A stretch of 64,000 nucleotides of DNA, taken from the NCBI RefSeq assembly GCF_003265705.1, contig NW_020313044.1, forward strand, positions 6,128,535 to 6,192,534, in the 5' to 3' direction. The position numbers and the translations under genes are program-made. The notes beneath the pieces are model-generated. The model saw only the letters and a program-made list of their open reading frames with translations. It was not told where the DNA came from and made no database searches. This document shows positions 44,076 through 54,779 of the stretch, in pieces (the stretch's first letter is position 1; each line of letters opens with the position of its first letter). This DNA comes from Callorhinus ursinus. Lineage: Eukaryota; Chordata; Mammalia; Carnivora; Otariidae.

Positions 44076-45329
44076 AGCATTGTGTGAACAACAAGGAAAG
44101 GACTGGACCTAGGCTAAAATTCAAAGACTTTAAGTCTTACCTCTCATAGATGAGTTAATCTGCTAAAATCCTAGCAGAAGCTCAGCTGAGCCCATGAATG
44201 CTGATAAATGTTTATCATTTGGTTGAAAATTCTACAAGTCAAGGACAATTTATAGCAATTCACTTAAAAATTGTTCCGTTTTACCTTTCTAAATAATTTA
44301 CACACAGATACACATTTGATTACATAAGCTGTTTGCTGAATAAATGTCAAGAAAAAAAAATTGGTTTCATGTGGTTTCCAGAGACCAAAGAGAGGACAGG
44401 TAAACATTTAGAATGAACAAACATAGCCTCAATTCAATGTCTTGGTACAAGGGGCTTTGGAATAAATGGGGAAACAAATTCTCTGTGTTTTGAGTTTCCC
44501 TTGAAGGACCTTACTATTTCATGTCATCCAGAAAGCCTAGCAACCAATTTATAAGCTCTCATAAATCAATCTCTGCTAGGCAGTAGCCTACATTGTGTTC
44601 AAATTGTAAGCATTTCTACTTCTGCCAGGAAGGAATACCAATGTAGAAGCTGTGGAGATGTGGCTAATTCTTTCAGGTACAATAGGAGAACAATGATGAC
44701 TAATGGGTTCCATTCTCAAGATCACAAGAGGACTGTAGATTAACAAGCAAAAAAATTATGCCAAAATAGGCATTAGAAAACCAGGGTACTGTGCAGATGG
44801 ATTGCTCCTGCATGCCAAAGAAACTAATGAAATCATTCCCCCTTCCACGCTTGAAGATAAAGAAATGAAATGCACGCACACTATAAGAAAAATGAAGCAG
44901 TGGATCCCTTTTACTTAAAACTGTGTTGTTTTTCCCCAATGGACTGACGATAGGACATGAAGGGTCATGTAGGTAAGTCATGGCACATCCAATCACTGCT
45001 TGAACAAGATGTTTCTAACTCATTTAACTGGATACTACAGATTAAAGCATATATAATCAACAGGCACTAAAAATGAAGTACAAATAAATAAATAAACCAC
45101 AATGGTCCTCCACTTATGTGCAGAATGTGCCTGGATTGTGCAAGGAATGACCCTTGCAGTCGATTCCACCTTCACCTTGATTGTCGGACCCAGATTACCC
45201 AATTCCTAGTTTTGGGTCGTGGGACAGCTTCTCTGGGAGTTCACAGTTTAGTGCCTATAGACACAGGGAATATGACATAACGACATCAGGACGGAAACAC
45301 TGCTCAGTGTCTCAGGCTTTAGAGGACAC
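44076..45329. other. Unassigned non-coding sequence
   Basis: No gene or repeat is recognised. A-rich patches occur at 44350-44361 and 45079-45097 (AAAT repeats). Confidence 0.5.
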
Positions 45330-45492
45330 TGGAATCACCAGGAGAGTTCATTAAAATGTAGGTTGCTGACCTCTGGTCTGAGGTTTTGATTCAGCAGATA
45401 TGGGGTGGAGTCTGGGAATTTGCATTTTTAACAAGTTCCCAGGTGATGCTGATACGGCTGGTCCAGGGGCCACACTTCGTGAACCGATGTAT
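45330..45492 (+). mobile_element. MER5A-type hAT transposon
   Basis: It contains 'ggaatcaccaggagagttca', 'gattcagcagatatggggtg', 'gaatttgcatttttaacaag', 'ttcccaggtgatgctgatac' and 'ggtccaggggccacacttcg'. This is nearly the full MER5A consensus order, a non-autonomous hAT element with short terminal repeats. Confidence 0.88.
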
Positions 45493-45504
45493 TAAGTTAA
45501 TAAT

Positions 45505-45567
45505 CAAACACCTGATTGAGGGGGTATAGCTCAGTGGTAGAGCATTTGACTGCAAACACCTGACTGA
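45505..45567 (+). repeat. 15-bp target-site duplication enclosing a tRNA-Cys half
   Basis: caaacacctgattga at 45505-45519 is repeated as caaacacctgactga at 45553-45567 (14 of 15 identical). The duplication tightly brackets the tRNA fragment. The last two tRNA bases (ca) overlap the first two bases of the right copy. Confidence 0.9.
45520..45554 (+). pseudogene. 5' half of tRNA-Cys(GCA), retro-inserted
   Basis: These 35 bases match mammalian tRNA-Cys(GCA) from its first G through the anticodon, without any mismatch that I can recall. The A box (tagctcagtggtag) is present. The B box and the 3' half are absent. There is no poly-A tail. Flanking 15-bp duplications show insertion by reverse transcription, probably by L1 enzymes. 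It cannot encode a tRNA. The break lies in the anticodon loop, where stress nucleases cut tRNAs into halves. Confidence 0.9.
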
Positions 45568-46516
45568 AGCTCCTTCGTTTGTCTGGAATACGGAATAGAT
45601 TTGCAGCCTTGAAAGGATAGCGTTTTATCCAAACCATAAGTACTTTCATATTATTACCTCTCATACCTACATTCGTCTAAAATCTTTTTTTTTTTTGGTG
45701 TAAGGATTTTCTTTTAACATAATGCTAGTATAAACAGCATAAATTTGCAAAAGGGTCCACAACATACAATTTAAAAACAAGGGAAACTGGGTATTTAATA
45801 GTTTTCATATATAGATATTTATAAGCACAGTAAAAATTGAGTAAAATAAATTTTAAAAATATGTACATTAAGCAGACACCATTTTTCCTTTTTGCTGGAG
45901 AGTGACATAACTTTAGGAATACATTTATCTAAAATCTTAACCCTCCTTTCTCCCATCGACAAACTATACAAAAAAAGGAACCTACCCACTCCCCATGTCC
46001 TTGCACCAGAAATTTCTCAGAAGCTTCACTAGAATAACCTCGCATCTTCTTCAGGATTGCTTTTTCAGTGTCATTGACTTTCGGTAAATAATGTTAGTTC
46101 CTCATTGGCATGATATCTTCAGCTAGTCCTTGGGAAGTTCAGCAATTTGCCACTTGTCCCAAGTTTAAGTAACAGGAATGAGATCATCAACCTCTCCTGG
46201 TGGGTCTCCTCAGTCTTTTCATTCTGCTTAATCCCAGCAGGCAATGGACAGGGAGCTCCCCAAAGGCTAACAAACTCTAAATTACAAGTGAGGGCTACAT
46301 GCTGGAAGGCCCCCTAGAGATAGTCTATCTTGGGTTAAATTAATCTGTGACTGTATTTGGTGTGGCTGGTACAGTGGCTCAGGAAGACCTGAGCAGGTGT
46401 GGTTCAGAAAGGGCATGCCCTCGGCCGCTTGCTCTTCTTCCGGACTTGTTACTCCCTTCACTCATTTATATTACCTGCCCAGGCCCTCTGGATTGCTGAA
46501 ATTGCAGCACCTAAAA
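45568..46516. other. Unassigned non-coding sequence
   Basis: No gene or repeat is recognised. AT-rich with a T run at 45686-45697. Confidence 0.5.
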
Positions 46517-46529
46517 AACCCACTCATTG

Positions 46530-46742
46530 GGGTGCCTGGGTGGCTCAGTTGGTTAAGCGACTGCCTTCAGCTCAGGTCATGATCCTGGAGTCCCAGGATC
46601 GAGTCCCGCATCAGGCTCCCTGCTCAGCAGGGAGTCTGCTTCTCCCTCTGACCCTCCCCCCTCTCATGTGCTCTCTCTCTCTCTCTCTCTCTCATTCTCT
46701 CTCTTTCAAATAAATAAATAAAATCTTAAAAAAAAAAAAAAC
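46530..46742 (+). mobile_element. Carnivore SINE, sense strand, full length and young
   Basis: The tRNA-like head 'ggtgcctgggtggctcagtt' has the A box, then a B box region 'ggatcgagtcc'. The body is gctccctgctcagcaggg, followed by a CT run, an 'aaataaataaataaaatctt' tail and A14. The 13-base duplication aacccactcattg is perfect at 46517-46529 and 46743-46755. Open frames at 46397-46713 run into it by chance. Confidence 0.97.
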
Positions 46743-46755
46743 AACCCACTCATTG

Positions 46756-47489
46756 AAAGGACAGGAAAACCATGGCTTGAAGGACTGCAGCAACTTCCCA
46801 AGAGGTACGTCGGTAGCTAGTGCCACGGGCTAGAGCTTGAACAGAATTACAACCCGTGGCTCAAGGCTCCTTATTGATGTTTTGCTGCTTTCCCATCTTT
46901 GGGGTCTCTATGGTGTCAACAAAGAACTTACACAAGAACTTGACCAGCACTGTCACTGATCTTTCTCTCTGAATTATCCTTAATGACGCAAATATCATAG
47001 TGGTCCACATAAGTCTATCAGATGGCCACGTCTGCCTAATCAACAAGGTAACTTCTTCCAACTTGGTACCTTTCTCAACATGGTAACTTCCTCTGGAGCG
47101 TGTTGAAATGTGCTGAGTTTCCACTTCCCATTTTTAGGTGTGTGGGGGGTGGAAAATATTATGTAAACAGGTCTAGGGTCAAAGAAATGACTTGTGCACT
47201 AGCCTTGAAGTAAGAGGCAGAAATGGTATAAGATTTCACAAAGGCATTCTTTAAAAACAGGAGAAAAAAATGAAATTAGACCAAAAAGCTTACGGAACAC
47301 TCTCAGTTTCAAAACATATTGAAGTCAAGGGAGATACCCTTTTCCTTGGCTCTCTTTCATTTGGTTGCCTGAGCTATTCCATACGTTCCTCTTGTCTTCA
47401 TTGCAGGGAGAGCCATCACCTGGTCCAGTGTGACCTCCTGGTTCTAACTCTTGACTGCCAAGCGAGCGACAGGGCAGAGGAACCAAAAG
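46756..47489. other. Unassigned non-coding sequence
   Basis: No gene or repeat is recognised. Confidence 0.5.
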
Positions 47490-47650
47490 TAGTGATTCTC
47501 AAAATTAAGCATGCCAAACAATCACCTGGGGAACTGTTGATGATGCAGCTTCTGGGTTGTCAGCTGCAGAGATTTCTGGTGGGCCTGAAACCTGCATAGC
47601 TGAGCAGCACCCACAAGTGTTTCTGATGCTGATGATACTTCAAGGACACT
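47490..47650 (+). mobile_element. MER5-type hAT fragment
   Basis: 'tagtgattctcaaaattaag', 'caatcacctggggaactg', 'agagatttctggtgggcctg' and 'gtgtttctgatgctgatg' follow MER5 order with heavy decay. Confidence 0.6.
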
Positions 47651-47683
47651 GGGAAAAATGCCTGTGCTTCCGAGAAGTACTTT

Positions 47684-47810
47684 TCAAACTTTCGTATAAC
47701 CACAAATCTCTGTGAAAATGTAGAGTCTAATTAAGTAGGTCCGGGGTGGGGTCTTACAAGGTCTGGGAACAGGCTGGAACTGCCCTTTGGGTCTCTAGGA
47801 TTGAGAACTG
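47684..47810 (+). mobile_element. MER5-type hAT fragment
   Basis: 'cttttcaaactttcg', 'gagtctaattaagtaggtcc' and 'ggggtggggtcttacaaggt' end near 'ttgagaactg', a terminal-repeat remnant. Confidence 0.6.
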
Positions 47811-47814
47811 TGAT

Positions 47815-48012
47815 GTCAGTCAGTTGCCTGCGTTCAAATTCAGATCTGCACTGTACTGGCCGTGAGTCTGGAAGTTTCTTAACTTCTCTGTGCCTAAATT
47901 TTCTCATCCTCAAATGGGATACACTGTTAGTACTTATTCCTATGATTATTGTGAGCTTTCAGTGAGAGAATTAATGTCAAACTCCTAGCACATAGGGAGG
48001 CTTAAACGTCAG
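47815..48012 (+). repeat. MIR SINE
   Basis: 'cctgcgttcaaattcagatc', 'cttaacttctctgtgcctaa', 'ttctcatcctcaaatgggat' and 'ctcctagcacatagggaggc' give a full MIR series directly after the MER5 piece. Confidence 0.82.
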
Positions 48013-48135
48013 CTATTATATATTATAGATTTAAACGTCATGTATATTATATATTATATATATCATATATACATTTTATATATTATAAATATATATTTGA
48101 ACACCAGCTATCATATAAATATATATTTACAGATA
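48013..48135. repeat. AT-rich low-complexity tract
   Basis: It is dominated by tata/atat steps with short internal repeats (ttaaacgtca twice, at about 48002 and 48031). It probably grew by slippage at the end of the MIR. Confidence 0.8.
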
Positions 48136-48393
48136 TTATGCTTTGACTTCTGTGTTTGACACATGCATACATCACTAGGGGGATTTAGAGAATCACAGAC
48201 TGGTATCTTGGTGGGGGCTTGCCCAGGTGACTTGAGTTCAAAGCCCCTTTCTCCCACCCCCTTCTTCCTCCCTTCCATACAAAACACACATCCTGAATGT
48301 GCCAAACAGCCATTCTCTCTTCTCAGACCAGAGGTTCCAGGAGAACATCCAACTACCTGGCCATCTTAGTAGGAGTAGGAGAAAGAGAGAAGG

Positions 48394-48415
48394 GTGCACG
48401 CGCGCGCGCGCGCGC

Positions 48416-48447
<32 letters not shown>
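48394..48447. repeat. Compound (CG)n/(CA)n dinucleotide tract
   Basis: 54 bases of strictly alternating purine-pyrimidine: a pure CG stretch at about 48399-48415, then CA repeats with one CG interruption at 48419-48420. This is a classical Z-DNA-prone layout. Arg/Ala- and Thr/His-rich frames across it are artefacts. Confidence 0.95.
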
Positions 48448-48455
<8 letters not shown>

Positions 48456-48854
48456 CAAGTTTTGAGCTGTGCCCATTCTAACAGATTCTGAGCTCCTTAA
48501 AGAAGTACCATGTCTGCCTGGAAAAACAAAACTCCAGAAGTTTCTGTGTAAAGCATCTTGTACAATCGTGGGTTCTGATAACACAGTTCTCTTCTGCTAC
48601 CACCATTTCCCGCCAGACATCAGTAAAATTGCCTCAATTCCAGGTTGGCCAGCTAAGAGAAATAGAGCCAGTAGCTTATCAGCCCCACAGGTAAGGATCA
48701 TGAACAGGGAAGCAAAGTTCATAAAGTTTCACTTCTTGGTTCTACTTACTGTGTCACGTTGAAACAATGTGTCTGCTTCAGCTCAGCCTATGGGAGAGTG
48801 TCTGTGATAGCGAAGCCACAGCCAAGTTGCATCTTATCTCATTTTAATTGATGA

Positions 48855-49025
48855 TTCTTGCACTGTAGTCTGCAGAAGCATCTTCAGGGAACACTTTTAA
48901 GCCTGTAGATACCCAGACCACACTTCACAAGATGCAGATGCAGTGGGTCTGATATGAACACTAGATCATCTGTATTTTTTAACTGATGCACCAGTTAATT
49001 CTGAGGCAGGTAGTCTATTGTCTGG
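48855..49025 (+). mobile_element. MER5-type hAT fragment, diverged
   Basis: 'gcagaagcatcttcagggaa', 'gatgcagatgcagtgggtct' and 'gcaccagttaattctgaggc' are compatible with a decayed MER5/hAT relative. The orientation call is weak. Confidence 0.4.
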
Positions 49026-49149
49026 GAAACAAAGGTTTTTAAAGAGTAAGGAATAATGCTTAGACATGGTGCTAGTTGAACAGAAGAGCTGCCCAAACGT
49101 TTGGTTAGTGTGGTGTGATCCAATTCTGGTGTTTTAAATAACCCCGAGG

Positions 49150-49362
49150 GAAGCTAGCATTTGCTGAGTGAGCAGGGACTGAGGCTAACCACTTCATACT
49201 GACATTCCTCTGCAGAGCTCTGTTGTCACCATTATTCTCACGTGGCTTGATGAAGGCGGGGCTCAGAGTGCTTAAGAAACTTGCCCCAAGTTTTACCATG
49301 AATTAGTGTCCAAGGTGGGACCATAACCTGTAACTGTCTGACCCTGAGTCAGTCTATTCTAT
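49150..49362 (-). repeat. MIR SINE fragment, antisense
   Basis: 'taaccacttcatactgacat', 'gtcaccattattctcacgtg' and 'ttaagaaacttgccccaag' are reverse MIR landmarks. Confidence 0.6.
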
Positions 49363-49374
49363 TATGCTCCAAAA

Positions 49375-49782
49375 CAGAGCTTCTGGAGCTTCAGCAAACA
49401 TCGGAATCCCATGGAAGACCTGTTAGAACAAATTGCTGGGTCCCACCCTCAGGTTCTGGTTTGTTAAGTCGGGATGGGATCTTAGAGTTTTTCTTTCTCT
49501 CTTTCTTTCTTTCAAGATTTTAATCATTAGAAAGAGAGCACGCGCGCACACGAGTTGGTGGGGGAGGGGCAGAGGGCAAGGGAAACAGAATCTCAAGGCA
49601 ACTCCATGCTGAGCAGGGAGCCCAAGGCAGGACCCTGAGATCATGACCTGAGGCCAAACCAAGAGTCACAACTTTGACTGACTGAGTCACCCAGCCGCAA
49701 CCCGCACCCCCCCCCCCCCCAGTTGGCATTTCTAACAGGTTCCCAGCTTCTGCCACTGCTGTTGGACTTTGAGAACCACCGC
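49375..49782 (-). mobile_element. MER5A-type hAT element split by a SINE
   Basis: The left part 'cagcaaacatcggaatccca', 'gaagacctgttagaac', 'attgctgggtcccaccctca' and the right part 'gttggcatttctaacaggtt', 'cccagcttctgccactgctg', 'ctttgagaaccaccg' form one MER5A. An antisense SINE interrupts it at about 49488-49720. The strand assignment follows the usual consensus direction and could be reversed. Confidence 0.8.
49488..49720 (-). mobile_element. Carnivore SINE, antisense, inside MER5A
   Basis: It has a T/C-rich start, 'caagattttaatcattagaa', a GA-rich middle with CGCG, 'gagcagggagcccaaggc', and an end 'ctgactgagtcacccagcc' followed by a C-rich run (49707-49720). It is more diverged than other SINEs here, so an older subfamily. 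Confidence 0.88.
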
Positions 49783-49904
49783 ACTAGAGTTAGCTGTTGG
49801 GTCTTCTTCTAAAAGTCTGATGCTGCGCCTCTTTAGCTACTCACCCGAGGACAATTTATAAAAGCTTTCTTTTTCCTTCAACGGCTGCTCTGCCATCTAG
49901 TACA

Positions 49905-50650
49905 TGTCAAATGGCCGGCGAAACTGCTGTTAGGCCAGTTCTTAAGTGTCTTCAGGCGTGGCCTCATCAAGCATTTGAAGTTGTAATAAGTCATCCCCTC
50001 CCCTCAAGCAGAAAGGACAACCTCTCCCTTTGTGGTGGTTGTTCTACAAAGGTTCTTCTGCTCTATCTTTTATTTCTTTGCTTTAAAAGGGCGGAACGGT
50101 GCTTCTCTTCCAACTAAGCAATGGTGAGCTAGCTGTATGCCGCGCTAACCAGTCCCGGCCAATCAGGTACTAAGGAAATAATCCCGCCCCTCATTTCCGC
50201 CCTCCCTTTGGTCATGAAATTCCAACTGGGGTCTCCACAGGTCTTCCCTGTTTATGAATGGCCCCGTGCTTGTCTCCTGGGACTTCTGGGGTTGACTCAC
50301 CCCAGGGGCACCCACAGCCACTCCAGGCACGAGCGAGTGCAGACTTCTTTGTAAGGAGGGTCTATTTCAGTGGCAGCTCCTTTTGTTCTTCCCAAGGAGT
50401 GGCACGCCTGGCCGGCGGAGCTGTTCCCACCGGGAGCTGAAGGAACACCAGGTGGGGGCGGGCAGGCGCAACGACTCGGAAATTCCTAACAGCTGTGATG
50501 GCTGTTCCGTCAGGAGAGTTGACAAGCTGAGAGTCAAAAGTCTCCAGGGACTTTGTTCTCGCCTGGTGCCTGTGCACGTTGTATGGGTCTCTACGTCCAG
50601 CAATAAAGCCACATCTCCGAGGCCCCCTCTTTTGCAGGATTCAAACTGCA
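49905..50650 (+). mobile_element. Probable solo LTR of an endogenous retrovirus
   Basis: The block starts TGTCAAATGGCCGGC, carries CCAAT context (ggccaatcaggta, about 50159), GC-box-like 'cccgcccc' (about 50183), a TATA-like 'tttaaaaggg' (about 50082) and an AATAAA at 50602-50607 about 30 bases before a possible ...GCA end (50636). It is more CpG-rich than its surroundings. No retroviral internal sequence flanks it, so it would be a solo LTR. I found no clean short target duplication, and the 3' edge is uncertain. The alternative is an unrecognised CpG-rich promoter. Confidence 0.42.
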
Positions 50651-51089
50651 ATTTGATTTGACAGATCTCATGACAATACTTCAACCAGCCTTCTGGATGA
50701 CTCTTCTCCAGCTCAAGAGTCCACAAACTGACCCCTTGGAAACTCTTCTACTGCTCCGTTGGGGCTGTGAGACCAGGATGCCAACTCACGTGCACTTACC
50801 CAAAGCAGTGGACTTGACCACTCTGAAGTCAGTGTTTCCGACTGTCAAAGGGAGACCTTTCTGCCTACTGCACTGATGAAGTTAGGGGTTGGGCGGGGAG
50901 AGGATGGAACAGAAGAGGACACATGAAGGTGCCTGGGATGTGTAGGCCCTCCAAAATTAGGAGGCGAATCTGAGACCCAGTGACCCTTAAGATGTTTCTA
51001 ATCTTTTACTCTATGTAGAAATGTTTTGAAGTGGTAACAAAATCTGACTCTGGACTCAGCAAAGTTTAGACGGCACAAGACTGGGACCT

Positions 51090-51297
51090 CAGCTGAGCAT
51101 GCAGGCTAATAATTTTGACATGAGTTCACACCCATGCTCTGCTACTCACTTGGGGTGTGACCTTCCTGGCTTATGCAAAGTCCCTGATTTTCAGCTTTCT
51201 TTCTTACTGAGTTGTTGTGAGCATGACATAATTATGTATTAAGCTTTAAGCACCATAATACATAGTCAATCCTCCATAAATGCTAGTTACTTTCACT
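51090..51297 (+). repeat. MIR SINE
   Basis: 'catgctctgctactcacttg', 'gtgtgaccttcctggctta', 'ctgagttgttgtgagcatga' and 'catagtcaatcctccataaa' cover MIR core to 3' end. Confidence 0.8.
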
Positions 51298-52700
51298 GAT
51301 TAAGTATTTGGCAGATATACATACCATAACATTTTGCATGTAATTTCAGGACGTTCACGGATTTCTCTAAAGTCTACCTACAGGTACACGGACACTTGAT
51401 GCCCCTGGGCCCCGATAATACATGATACACAATACAGTCCATGTATTGATTCACCATTCATTGGGATGCTTTACAATGTATTTTTTCTTCTATCCTCAGA
51501 TAATGGGTTTGTGGACTTTTCAGTGTTCTCCTACAACCAACTCAATGTAAAGCCCCAGTGCAGCCTAGAAACCTCTGAGTCTTGCAAATCTGTTCACTCA
51601 GCCTGGACTCCGGTGACGTGGCCTGTTGCTGGTGCGTGTCTTTTCCTATGGCCGTCATCCTCCTCTTTCTCTCTGCTCCGTCTCTGGTCTCTGCTGGCCC
51701 TTGCAGACGGTTTCCGCTGAGCTCTGTGATATCCATGTGTAGAACTCAACCCACTTACAGGTGTTCACATGAAACTTGCACTGAGCATTTTAGAACCTTG
51801 GTGAAGAGTCACACTGTGGAGTGCAAACTTTCACCTTGACTGTTCATCCCTCTTTCCCTCTTGATCTCCAGCATATCGAAGAATCTCCTCCTCCGATTCC
51901 TACCCATGCAGTCCTCAGCCAGACCTAGGCCTGCCAGGGTGTTACTTTCTATCCCACCCACTCATCAAGATTTTTTTTTTTTTCAAACAAATACGGCTTC
52001 TTTCCTGAGAAGTTGGGTGAAAAATTTTCTTCCTCTCATTTGTATGAATTAATGTTCCTCGTGACCAGGATGTCTTATTCTATGTTCCCAGTGTTTGGGA
52101 GAGTAGCCATCACATAGCAGCTGTTTACCTTTTGGATGAGAGGAAGGGAGAAAGGAACAGGAGGAAGGAGGAAGGAAGAAAAGAAATCCCCAGGTATGTT
52201 CTGGATGATTCCATGAGCCAGCTTAGCGATTGCTGTCGAAGGCAGCTGGCTTATTACTGCTTATTATTACTCTTCGTTTCTCTTCCATTCCCACTTTCTT
52301 GGCAATTTTTTCCCAAGCTAATTTCTAGCCCTCATGATAGAGTCACATGGTAGTTCTTCCTTTTTTTCCCCTGCTAAATGAGAGGAGTTCAGACAACTCA
52401 CTCCATAATCTCCTCACAGGTAATTAGTTGACTCAGGGGGCATTCTCAAGAAGCCAGAAGCATGTTGGCTTTAATTTCCCTTTCTTAGATTCTCTTCTCT
52501 CTATTAACTTCACCTTTCCTTCACCAGGGCAAAAATTAATTTTTATGTCTCCTTTCTGCAGGCATCATCATTTATGCCTCCGACAGCTTGCGGGTTTTTT
52601 TTTTTTTTCTTCTTTCTTTTCTCTTTCTTGGAATAGACATCTCCTCAGTTCTTGTAAATTGAGCAAGAAAAAAAAAATTTTTTTTATCAATTCCTCCTGG
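51298..52700. other. Unassigned sequence with simple tracts
   Basis: A T11 run lies at 51971-51981 and a near-pure purine tract at 52135-52186 (one C). A T-rich tract lies at 52595-52626. The open frame at 52428-53054 (208 codons) is Phe/Ser-rich, runs through these T tracts and shows no domain, so I do not call it a gene. Confidence 0.5.
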
Positions 52701-52707
52701 TGTGGCT

Positions 52708-52846
52708 TTTCTTTTTTCAGAATGAATATATTGGGACCTAAGAGTAAGTCTGCTTTGATTCAGAGCCAGAAATGTGGGGATCTTTATTGTTTTTGGAGAC
52801 TTCTACGTGGGATCCTGGGAGACATTAGGTTTGGTCCTTACAGACT
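52708..52846 (+). repeat. Unclassified repeat, copy A of a local pair
   Basis: It shares with 54780-54915, in order, 'ttttcagaa', 'ctgctttgattcaga/ctgctttaattcaga', 'agaaatg', 'tgggg', 'tctttat', 'ttcctgg'-like and 'gggagacattagg/ggagagattaggg'. I estimate about 70% identity by eye with one 6-base gap. The family is not recognised. Confidence 0.65.
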
Positions 52847-53639
52847 GAGTTACCCTCTATTGTATTGGGGGCAGCCCAGATTGAGGAAGTGTTGTGAAAT
52901 AAAGAGAAAAATGGGAAGGAGAAGGCTAGAAGAAGCCATGGACAACTCCCTGTTTTTTTTTGTAAGGAAGGCAGTTGATTTCACCTTGACACAGATACAC
53001 TCTGCATCAGCCCCAGGGCATGGCACAAGAAAATCAAAGATGGCTCTCTTGTAAAGTTGGACTAATACATTCAGACAGGTAAAACTGAATTGACTGACAA
53101 GACTGCTAGCCTGTTATTTAATCATGTGAATCAGATTTACATTTGCACACAGTTTGTGCACTGTGTGAGTAGGGGGGACAGAAAAGTTCATTTCCGTATG
53201 TCAAGTCCTTAGCTACATGCCTGTCATGTGGTTAGAAGTCAGAACCAATCTTGGAATTTATTTACACTGGTCAGTTTGTTGCTTGAATATATATAGGGCT
53301 GAGGATAGCATAGCAGCTGACTACCTTAAAGAAGCAAAGGGGAAAGGATGGAAATATTTGAGAATCCTCAAAACCTTTGGAAGATCTGGGTGGGAAGATG
53401 CCCGGCTTTTCTTCTATTTATATCAACCTCTATTCTAGATGATAAGGGTTAAGTGCAAAGAAGACTGGGTCTTTGACTCCAAGGGCACCATAGTCTGGAT
53501 GGATAGAGAAGTAAATGAGTAATTAAAAATATATGATGAAATGATATGAATTTTAGCAGTTGAGGAACTAAGGTAAGTTTTCTCAGCAGACTAGCATTAA
53601 AATTATACTTGTATTAATATGGAAAACACTGATGAGACA

Positions 53640-53682
53640 ATGTTATATTGAAAGGCAGAATAATCATTGTATATGTATATAC

Positions 53683-53713
<31 letters not shown>

Positions 53714-53722
53714 CGTATATAA
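53640..53722. repeat. (CA)n microsatellite with TATA-rich flank
   Basis: 'tgtatatgtatatacaca' leads into an uninterrupted CA run at about 53690-53714, then 'gtatata'. Confidence 0.95.
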
Positions 53723-53744
53723 TGGTTGTTTTTTTTAAGTGTCA

Positions 53745-53965
53745 CCCTTCCAATATTTTCCCTCTACCTTCAAGATAAAACTGAACTCCTTCAGGCTGAA
53801 GCTCTTAAGACTCCCCCCTACCTGGCCTTGCCACATCCATCTCCAAAAATATCTTCTACTTCTCTTCTAGCACCCTTCCTCATCCCACATCGTACCCCAG
53901 ACTTCTCCAGAGCCCCGAGGAGCAATCCTGCTTTCCATTCGCAGCATTTCAGGGTAGGTATATAT
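53745..53965 (+). repeat. LINE-2 fragment
   Basis: 'caagataaaactgaactcct', 'taagactcccccctacctgg', 'cttctctagcac'-like blocks follow the L2 3' region before its terminal part. Confidence 0.6.
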
Positions 53966-54779
53966 GAAACAATGTGACACAGAGGAGTCGAGTTATATTT
54001 GCATTTTCCCCAATCAGAAATAATAAAGTCTTCAGGCTTTTTTATTATCTCACCCCCACCCTTGTCTTCTTCATTTTACACCACTCTGGATCGAAAACAT
54101 GCTTAACCTGGAAAAATGCGAGACAAAGTACTGTAAAGAAAGTTTACCTTTCTTTTTTTTCTCTAGAGCTTTGTTTTGCAATGACGTGTCTCTCCCCAGC
54201 TTACATACAACTAGAATTAGAAATAGACATGCTTGCTCTCCTTGACTGGCTTTGGGATCAAAGACAAGGCAAGTTCCGAAGATCTGGATGAAGTTTTCAC
54301 ACATTTTAAACCACACTCGGCATTATGCAAGCCTTTTGCACAGACAGGTGTGAATGTGGTGAAGGGAACCATACCACAAACTGTAAAGTGAGCAGGAAGA
54401 TGATCATTGATGGAGATGCTAAAACACAAACCTTGAGTTACAAATTCCACACCAGCTCTCCAGACCCTCTGTTAGCTGGAACATGAATGCGTCACCAAGG
54501 AAAACCCCTCCCTTGTCTTTCATAATCACTTGAGCCCTAAACCACACTGTTTGGGCAGGATTGGCACTTGACACATCACACTGCTGAGCTCCTTAAAGTG
54601 AACACGGGGAAGACCATAATGCAACTGCCATTTTAACACTGGAAATTCAGTCAAACCGCAATGCCCAGTGATAAATCCAGAATATGAGTCAGGGATGCTG
54701 ATGTTCTCATCTTTCTGTCACTAGTACAAGCAAGGTATCCAATCTGAAAGGGATTCATCAGTCAGCAAATCAGCCTCAC
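53966..54779. other. Unassigned non-coding sequence
   Basis: No gene or repeat is recognised. A frame of 105 codons (53974-54291) has no recognisable domain. Confidence 0.45.

Noticed and set aside
46530..46620. tRNA-like sequence with A and B boxes
   Set aside because: It is the head of a SINE with SINE body, tail and target duplication, so not a tRNA gene.
48238..48584. Val/Cys-, Thr/His- and Arg/Ala-rich frames
   Set aside because: Translations of the CG/CA dinucleotide tract.
52428..53054. 208-codon + strand open frame
   Set aside because: Rich in Phe and Ser from T-rich tracts, no domain, runs into an unclassified repeat, and there is no sign of splice sites or a related protein.
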